This document shows, in pieces, positions 1-3,848 of a stretch of DNA of 6,021 bases; positions within the stretch are counted from its first letter, which is position 1; each line of letters opens with the position of its first letter. The notes beneath the pieces are model-generated. The model searched no databases. It saw only the letters and a program-made list of their open reading frames with translations, and had not been told where the DNA came from. The DNA is from CAZIQY01 sp964541605 (lineage in GTDB: Bacteria; Desulfobacterota; Syntrophia; Syntrophales; UBA2185). The translations under genes and the position numbers were made by a program. The stretch lies in assembly GCA_964541605.1 (NCBI GenBank), contig CAZIQY010000130.1, forward strand, positions 1 to 6,021, in the 5' to 3' direction.

Positions 1-7
1 CCAAATG

Positions 8-22
8 AATTGTGCGACAATT
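8..22. repeat. Perfect 6-3-6 inverted repeat, possible operator
   Basis: AATTGT (8-13) and ACAATT (17-22) are exact reverse complements around a GCG centre. The dyad overlaps the putative leftward -10 box at 20-25 and the expected start site, which is where a repressor would bind. It has no T-run, so it is not a terminator. The operator role is inferred from position only. Confidence 0.4.
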
Positions 23-28
23 ATATCA
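20..28 (-). promoter_or_regulatory. Extended -10 promoter element firing leftward out of the window
   Basis: On the minus strand these bases read TGATATAAT, a perfect TATAAT preceded by the TG of an extended -10 box. No good -35 hexamer lies 17 nt upstream, where the minus strand reads TTCCAT; extended -10 promoters often lack one. Transcription would start at about position 13 and serve a gene to the left of the window. The AT-rich context fits a promoter, but AT-rich DNA also yields such matches by chance. Confidence 0.35.
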
Positions 29-221
29 TATTTGAATTAGAAATGGAATTATATAACGATAACACTTTTTTCACGTAATTTCCCATAATTTTTTATATGA
101 GAATACAGCAGTCGGTATACAGAAGACAGCTTCATCCTCCCTACTCCTGCAGGGAAACCTCACCGGATTCAGTGATGAGAAGTTGCCGGCTTCAAGGCTT
201 TCACGTCTTTTTACGAGTTTA

Positions 222-584
222 TTAAAGATTGGCTGCGGGGGGGCATTGGGGTGAGTCATCGGGGGATATGAATTTGACACTTCCATTCAGAATACCACCT
301 TCATCAACAACAAGCCTGTGACATCGAATATGTCCTTCTACATTGGCTGTCTTTAGGAGTGTCAGCGTACCCGCTTCGATTTCTCCTTTGAAGAAACCGG
401 CGATGCTGAGAACCTTTGCATAAATTTTTGCGGTGATGCGACTGTCTTTTTCCGTGAAAATGGATTCGCCATGAATGGACCCCTCTATCAAGCCTTCAAC
501 AATAAGATGGCCTTTGGATTGCAGCAGTCCTTCCATTCTGGATTCTCTGTTAATAATGGAAATCTGATCTTCTTTAACTTTCAC
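222..584 (-). CDS. Bactofilin-type polymer-forming cytoskeletal protein
   Basis: The 120-aa protein matches the bactofilin (DUF583) pattern: a short disordered N-terminus, then a beta-helical core of repeating short hydrophobic strands and Gly turns (about residues 22-105), then a short Pro-rich tail. The stretch RLVVDEGGILNGSVKF (90-105) closely resembles the conserved end of bactofilin cores. Bactofilins self-assemble without nucleotide into filaments in the cytoplasm, often at the membrane, and place cell-wall or envelope enzymes. The start is GTG (584-582), with an AAGGGA ribosome-binding site 8 nt upstream; the next in-frame ATG, codon 17, has a poorer site. The gene lies 20 bp after the membrane-protein gene and is the last of the leftward operon. 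No membrane segment is visible, so any membrane attachment would go through a partner. Confidence 0.85.
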   Translation of the reverse strand: MKVKEDQISIINRESRMEGLLQSKGHLIVEGLIEGSIHGESIFTEKDSRITAKIYAKVLSIAGFFKGEIEAGTLTLLKTANVEGHIRCHRLVVDEGGILNGSVKFISPDDSPQCPPAANL

Positions 585-604
585 CTGGCCTATCCCTTCT
601 CATC

Positions 605-1240
605 TCAGGAGCTTCCTATTTTGAAACTATTCTTCAAGATCAGACTGCCGTTGTTGGAAAACACATAAATCATAATGGAATCATAGGTGGCGTCTATAGG
701 AATTCGGTTCTGGATAATTTTGTATTTACTGATGGAAAAGGGATCGCCCTCCTTGGAATTTTTTGGCGCCCCGTCATTTAAAGCGGTCTTTGGAAACACA
801 AGCCATGAACCGGACCCGGGCACATCTGATTTCAAAATGACGAAAATATGTCCCGATACGGCAGAGTCTTCCGACTGGTTCTTCAAAAGAAATTTGTAGC
901 GGATCAATTTTTTCCCTGAGTCATAATGTGCCTGAAAATTTTCAATCGTTAATTTATGGGATGATGTGTCGGGAAGAGGTGAATCTTTGTCACCCGGACA
1001 GTCGGGTCCCCGAGAAACATTTTCTGGTTGTTGGGTTGCCGACGTCATTTGACGATTGGGTGAATCGGTTTTTGCGGCCATTTCTTTTTTTGTGTAGGTC
1101 ACGATCATGAAAAACGAGACAAGGATGAGAATGAGGCCAATCATGACAGACAGCGTCATGATGAGGGTGGCCGCCTTAATTTCGAAGGAGCCGATCCTCC
1201 GTTTATCCCCGATAACAATAATGGTGTACTTTTTCTTCAT
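605..1240 (-). CDS. Single-pass membrane protein of a bactofilin module, unknown function
   Basis: I do not recognise a named family for this 211-aa protein. It has a basic N-terminal tail (MKKKYTIIVIGDKRR), one long hydrophobic segment (about 24-49), a polar Ser/Pro/Gln-rich linker (50-95) and a beta-rich C-terminal domain (96-211) with alternating hydrophobic strands. The charge pattern suggests the N-terminus is inside and the C-terminal domain is periplasmic. The N-terminus, a basic beta hairpin before the membrane helix, resembles that of membrane-anchored M23 peptidases encoded beside bactofilins, but no HxxxD or HxH zinc motif or peptidase domain follows. A structural or anchoring role beside bactofilin is inferred. 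There is no clear Shine-Dalgarno site; a 7-codon ORF (1260-1237) overlaps the start as ATGA, so coupled translation is possible. Confidence 0.75.
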   Translation of the reverse strand: MKKKYTIIVIGDKRRIGSFEIKAATLIMTLSVMIGLILILVSFFMIVTYTKKEMAAKTDSPNRQMTSATQQPENVSRGPDCPGDKDSPLPDTSSHKLTIENFQAHYDSGKKLIRYKFLLKNQSEDSAVSGHIFVILKSDVPGSGSWLVFPKTALNDGAPKNSKEGDPFSISKYKIIQNRIPIDATYDSIMIYVFSNNGSLILKNSFKIGSS

Positions 1241-1272
1241 AGATCAAGCATGAGGGGCATTTTCCGGGTGTT

Positions 1273-1575
1273 TCAAACCTCACCCGTGATAGTTTTTTTG
1301 GCTTTGTTAAAGACATCGGCCCTAAATCCCGAATAACCGGGGATTGTCTGATTCAAATATTTATTTAAATATTGACTGTCGTAGTCCAGCATTCTTTCAT
1401 ATTCTTCCACTTTCCCCGACGGTTCAAGCTGTTTTGAGACTGCCTCATGGAATATTTTCTCCAGACGACGGGCGTAATCATTCCCCAGCAGTTTCAGCTC
1501 TTTCTGAGAAAGCCCCTTTAATTTTCCTTCCAGGAGCATTTCATCGATCCATCTTGCCGCCGTTTCATCAAACAT
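1273..1575 (-). CDS. Small hypothetical helical protein, possibly DUF5663-like
   Basis: The 100-aa soluble protein is rich in charged residues and looks mostly alpha-helical: helices at about 4-17, 23-48 and 53-75, then NQTIPGYSGF (75-84) and a last helix. It has no signal peptide, membrane segment or Cys. The layout, with an LKGLSQKELKLLG-type start, a long Arg/Glu helix and an 'IPGY' turn before a terminal helix, resembles my memory of DUF5663 proteins; this is a weak assignment. The ATG at 1575 has an AGGA site 7 nt upstream. The next gene begins 32 bp downstream. Its position between the dehydrogenase and the bactofilin pair suggests it belongs to the envelope module, but the sequence shows no function. 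Confidence 0.65.
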   Translation of the reverse strand: MFDETAARWIDEMLLEGKLKGLSQKELKLLGNDYARRLEKIFHEAVSKQLEPSGKVEEYERMLDYDSQYLNKYLNQTIPGYSGFRADVFNKAKKTITGEV

Positions 1576-1634
1576 GACGTAATCCTATCAATAAAAAATT
1601 CAAGAAGATTGAGATCCCGCCGTCTTTGGACTGA

Positions 1635-1817
1635 TTAATTGTCCCGCTCATTTTTTTCGCCTTCTCTTGCGGGAGGGTCTGCATCAATAAAAATTCCTTC
1701 TGTTCCGAAGGGTGATACGTCAACTCTTTCCGTCTTCTTGCACGTATCCTCCGTATCATATCCCTGACGGTCGATCCGGGGAAATCCGTCCTTTTGGGTT
1801 GCCGGGTGTTTCGTCAC
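1635..1817 (-). CDS. Doubtful small acidic ORF
   Basis: The ORF starts with GTG only 4 bp after the dehydrogenase stop codon. A good ribosome-binding site (AAAGGA, 1825-1830 on the minus strand) lies 7 nt upstream and abuts that stop. The 60-aa product is hydrophilic, rich in Asp, Glu and Lys, with no membrane segment and no family I recognise. A second ORF in another frame (1759-1568) covers much of the same DNA, ends 8 bp inside the next gene and has a worse start. At most one is likely to be a gene, or a frameshift joins parts of both. The ribosome-binding site and spacing favour this one; its composition does not settle the matter. Confidence 0.35.
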   Translation of the reverse strand: MTKHPATQKDGFPRIDRQGYDTEDTCKKTERVDVSPFGTEGIFIDADPPAREGEKNERDN

Positions 1818-1821
1818 GGGC

Positions 1822-2961
1822 CTATCCTTTCAGTGTTTCTCTGGCAATGACAATCCTCTGAATCTCTGACGTTCCCTGATAAATGGTGTTCAATCTAGCG
1901 TCCCGGTAAAGCCTTTCAACCTTGTATTCCTTGATGTATCCATATCCGCCGTGGATCTGGAGAGCCCTGTGCGCCGCCCTGTTTGCCATTTCGGATGCAA
2001 ACAACTTCGCCATGGACGCTTCTCTGGTGAAAGGAAAGCCCTGATCTTTAAGGTCGGCAGCGCTGAGCGTGAGCCCTTTTGCTGCTTCGATTTCCGTCGC
2101 TGTATCGGCGATCATCCATTGAATTGCCTGGAAGGACCCGATCAGCTTACCGAATTGTTTGCGGTTTTTTGCATGTTCTACAGCTTCGTCGAGGCATGCC
2201 CTTGCGATTCCTACGGCTTGAGCTGCAACGCCGATACGCCCGCCATCCAGCGCAATCGCTGCAATTCTGAATCCGTTGCCCTCTTTGCCAAGGAGATTCT
2301 CTTTGGGAATTCTGCAATTTTCGAATACAATCTTTGTGATGTTGGATGCTTTCAGTCCCATAAAATCTTCTACGGGTCCGACAGTCAAGCCGGGGAGCCC
2401 CTTCTCCACGATGAAAGCGGAAAGTCCTCTGTTTAGCTTTTCCAGATCCGTCCGGGCAATCACAATGATGACATCGGCATATCCTCCGTTTAAGACAAAG
2501 GATTTTTCCCCGTTGAGAAGGTAGCAATCTCCCTTGTCTTCGGCCCGGGTCGCGATCCTGCCGAAGTCGGAACCGGCTTCCGGTTCTGTGAGGGCAAAGG
2601 CGCCTATGGTCTCTCCGCGCGCCAGTGGCTCAAGGTACTTTTGTTTCTGTTCCTCGTTTCCGAATCTAAGTAACGGGTCTGTGGCAAGGTTTGATATGGA
2701 CATGGCGGCGGCGGTGGACGGACAGGCATAGGCAATCTCTTCCAACGCAAGACAATAACTGATCGTTCCGGCTTCGGAGCCTCCGTATTCCGATGGAACC
2801 ATCATTCCCATCAAGCCCAGCTCCCCCATTTTTTTCACGGCATCAGACGGGAAAATCTTCTCCCTGTCCCTCTGATGCGCATAGGGTTCAAGCTCTTTTC
2901 TCGCAAATTCCCTGGCCATCAACCGGATCATTTCATGTTCATCGGTCAATTGAAAAGACAT
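1822..2961 (-). CDS. Acyl-CoA dehydrogenase family flavoprotein with altered catalytic residue
   Basis: The 379-aa protein is full length for the short-chain acyl-CoA dehydrogenase type. It has an N-terminal helical domain (1-120), a middle beta domain with the FAD-binding stretch ALTEPEAGSD (123-132), and a C-terminal helical domain with RKQFG (267-271) and the second family signature, starting QIHGGYGY (335-342) and ending at Asp354. Members use FAD to desaturate acyl-CoA thioesters and pass electrons to electron-transfer flavoprotein in the cytoplasm. The catalytic base is normally the Glu of IYEGTSEIQ; here residue 362 is Gln (codon CAG, 1878-1876). The other known Glu site, in the isovaleryl/long-chain type, aligns with Gly241, so neither is present. 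The substrate cannot be named; butyryl-, glutaryl- or cyclic acyl-CoA are all possible. The start is fixed by AAGGAGG 5 nt upstream. It follows the XRE-cupin gene by 10 bp and is probably co-transcribed and controlled by it. Confidence 0.93.
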   Translation of the reverse strand: MSFQLTDEHEMIRLMAREFARKELEPYAHQRDREKIFPSDAVKKMGELGLMGMMVPSEYGGSEAGTISYCLALEEIAYACPSTAAAMSISNLATDPLLRFGNEEQKQKYLEPLARGETIGAFALTEPEAGSDFGRIATRAEDKGDCYLLNGEKSFVLNGGYADVIIVIARTDLEKLNRGLSAFIVEKGLPGLTVGPVEDFMGLKASNITKIVFENCRIPKENLLGKEGNGFRIAAIALDGGRIGVAAQAVGIARACLDEAVEHAKNRKQFGKLIGSFQAIQWMIADTATEIEAAKGLTLSAADLKDQGFPFTREASMAKLFASEMANRAAHRALQIHGGYGYIKEYKVERLYRDARLNTIYQGTSEIQRIVIARETLKG

Positions 2962-2966
2962 TTTAC

Positions 2967-2973
2967 CCTCCTT
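2967..2973 (-). promoter_or_regulatory. Strong Shine-Dalgarno of the dehydrogenase gene overlapping the upstream stop codon
   Basis: The minus strand reads AAGGAGG five bases before the ATG of the dehydrogenase. Its first two bases belong to the TAA stop (2974-2972) of the XRE-cupin gene. This fixes the dehydrogenase start and suggests the two genes are translated from one transcript. Confidence 0.8.
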
Positions 2974-3520
2974 AAGGTACGTAAACCACGACGATCAGTT
3001 TTGTTGTTTCTCCTGTTGGATTGCTGAGTTTATGGCGTAATGCAGAGTTGAAATGAATGCTTTCCCCTTTGGCAAGTTCCTTAACGTTTTCACCAACCTG
3101 GATGATGAGTCCGCCCTTGAGAACGTGAATGAATTCTTCCCCGTCGTGGTGGTATTCCACGCCTTTGTGTTCTGTCTTGGGATCAATGGTGACAAGGTAT
3201 GCCCGCATATGCTTATCATCACCCGGCCTGGTCAGGGGGGTATAGGCGTAGGAATCGACCCTTTTTTTATGACTTTTTTTTCGGACTTTTGACGCCTTCA
3301 CATCTTCCACGTCCGCGTCTTCCATAGACAGTTTCAGGACACGGCTAAGTTGAAGGAGGAGAGATACAGGAGGAACGATCCGGTCTTCCTCCAACTGTTT
3401 GATAACATCTAACGGATATCCGGTTTCATGGGCGACCTCTTCGAGGGTCAAGCCTATTTTCTCCCTTCCTTCCCTTGCCCGCCGGCCAATGGAGGCGCTT
3501 TTATCTTTTTTTCTGACCAT
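2972..3520 (-). CDS. XRE-family transcriptional regulator with C-terminal cupin domain
   Basis: The 182-aa protein has the usual size and order of this family. Residues 12-66 form a helix-turn-helix of the XRE/Cro type (LTLEEVAHETGYPLDVIKQLEE, split over 24-45). A basic linker follows (75-88, KASKVRKKSHKKR), then a cupin beta barrel (about 105-181) with YHHDGEEFIHVLKGG (123-137) and ALRHKLSNP (160-168). His125, Glu129 and His163 sit at three of the usual cupin metal positions; the first His position is Tyr123, so metal binding may be weak and the barrel may instead bind an organic ligand. Such proteins repress or activate nearby genes in response to a small molecule. The ATG at 3520 is preceded by GGGAGA. 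It leads the operon and is probably autoregulated from the promoter at 3601-3629. Its partner gene suggests an acyl-CoA or organic acid as effector (inference). Confidence 0.92.
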   Translation of the reverse strand: MVRKKDKSASIGRRAREGREKIGLTLEEVAHETGYPLDVIKQLEEDRIVPPVSLLLQLSRVLKLSMEDADVEDVKASKVRKKSHKKRVDSYAYTPLTRPGDDKHMRAYLVTIDPKTEHKGVEYHHDGEEFIHVLKGGLIIQVGENVKELAKGESIHFNSALRHKLSNPTGETTKLIVVVYVP

Positions 3521-3541
3521 TTGAGTTCTCCCTTATTTGAG
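3519..3541. repeat. Direct repeats ATTTGAG flanking the XRE-cupin ribosome-binding site
   Basis: ATTTGAG occurs at 3519-3525 and 3535-3541, 16 bp apart, on either side of the Shine-Dalgarno of the XRE-cupin gene. The reverse complement CTCAAAT recurs at 3725-3731. The repeats are short and in AT-rich DNA, so chance is possible; an operator role is speculative. Confidence 0.25.
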
Positions 3542-3600
3542 AATGATGAAAAAAGGATTCTGCTTTTTAAGCCTCTTCATTTGTTGTCAAAGTGAGGGGA

Positions 3601-3629
3601 ATTATAGAGGAGGGTCAGAACGTTGTCAA
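3601..3629 (-). promoter_or_regulatory. Near-consensus sigma-70 promoter of the leftward operon
   Basis: On the minus strand the -35 box is TTGACA (3629-3624), the spacer is exactly 17 nt and the -10 box is TATAAT (3606-3601): both hexamers are perfect. Transcription would begin near 3594 and give a leader of about 74 nt before the XRE-cupin ATG. Such a strong core promoter usually needs a repressor, which fits the first gene being a DNA-binding regulator. Confidence 0.85.
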
Positions 3630-3714
3630 TCATAAACCGGTTGCGTCTTACGCTTATCGTTTTGGAATGAGTGGATTGCATCATATGGCTGTTTGGCGAT
3701 GATATAAAAAACAG

Positions 3715-3729
3715 TTGAGTTTATCTCAA
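3715..3729. repeat. Inverted repeat TTGAG-5-CTCAA, possible operator
   Basis: TTGAG (3715-3719) and CTCAA (3725-3729) form a perfect 5-bp dyad around TTTAT. It shares its half-site with the repeats at 3519-3541, so the two groups could be bound by the same regulator. The dyad is too short and AT-rich to be a terminator. Confidence 0.3.
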
Positions 3730-3758
3730 ATTGATTTTAAACAGACGGGGGGTGTAGT

Positions 3759-3848
3759 ATGTTTCTATGCAGGGAATGTTGGAAGCAGGAGATCAAGATT
3801 AGAAAAGACAAGGGCTTGCCGCAGAGAGGAGGGAAAAATGCTGCGTGA
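3759..3848 (+). CDS. Possible 29-aa leader peptide or small protein ahead of the PAS gene
   Basis: The ORF starts with ATG at 3759 after GGGGGTG, which can pair with the anti-Shine-Dalgarno sequence if one G-U pair is allowed, and ends with TGA at 3846-3848, 11 bp inside the PAS gene. The product begins MFLCRECWKQEI, has one CxxC (Cys4, Cys7) and a basic remainder. The overlap would allow translational coupling. I recognise no family, a single CxxC is a weak motif, and an ORF this short can occur by chance. Confidence 0.25.
   Translation: MFLCRECWKQEIKIRKDKGLPQRGGKNAA
3827..3832 (+). promoter_or_regulatory. Shine-Dalgarno that fixes the PAS gene start
   Basis: AGGAGG lies 5 nt before the ATG at 3838. 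The frame is open further upstream to a TTG at 3715, but that codon lies in the TTGAG dyad without a ribosome-binding site, and the 41 extra residues match no PAS sequence. The ATG at 3838 is therefore preferred. Confidence 0.85.

Larger units (their letters stand above)
1..221. other. Intergenic region downstream of the bactofilin gene
   Basis: I see no convincing gene here. Positions 1-115 are strongly AT-rich and look like a promoter region. Positions 120-215 are richer in G+C and hold three short inverted repeats: 138-142 with 151-155, 160-163 with 172-175, and 179-182 with 190-193. Each has only 4 or 5 pairs, and none is followed by a T-run on the leftward strand, so no clear rho-independent terminator for the leftward operon can be named. 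A 28-codon leftward ORF (135-49) exists, but nothing else supports it. Confidence 0.6.
3521..3837. other. Divergent intergenic region between the XRE-cupin operon and the PAS gene
   Basis: This control region carries the leftward promoter (3601-3629), an AACCGGTT palindrome just upstream of its -35 box (3635-3642), a second TTGACAAC on the minus strand 39 bp downstream of the first, copies of ATTTGAG near the XRE-cupin start, and the TTGAG/CTCAA dyad (3715-3729). Rightward, no convincing sigma-70 or sigma-54 promoter could be found; TTGCAT (3676) with TGATAT (3700) is a poor match. The 3' part may encode a 29-aa peptide (3759-3848). Confidence 0.65.

Noticed and set aside
49..135. 28-codon leftward ORF starting MKLSSVYRLLYS
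   Set aside because: AGGAG lies 8 nt upstream, but the ORF runs into AT-rich promoter-like DNA and has no other support; likely chance.
129..215. Riboswitch (cobalamin, c-di-GMP or SAM type) suggested by CCGGTGAGG and GAAGCCGGCAAC on the minus strand
   Set aside because: Only isolated fragments match; the required set of conserved helices and core sequences is absent, and no leftward gene start is close within the window.
1951..2436. Rightward open frame of 161 codons opposite the acyl-CoA dehydrogenase gene
   Set aside because: It is antisense to a fully conserved enzyme gene, rich in Cys and Arg with no domain pattern, and lacks a convincing ribosome-binding site.
3555..3575. Attenuator-like hairpin GCTT-AAA-AAGC in the leader of the XRE-cupin gene
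   Set aside because: The stem has only four pairs, half of them A-T, and the T-run is separated from it by seven bases, so it would not terminate transcription.
3715..3837. Upstream TTG start extending the PAS protein by 41 residues
   Set aside because: There is no ribosome-binding site at the TTG, the added residues match nothing, and AGGAGG sits 5 nt before the ATG at 3838.
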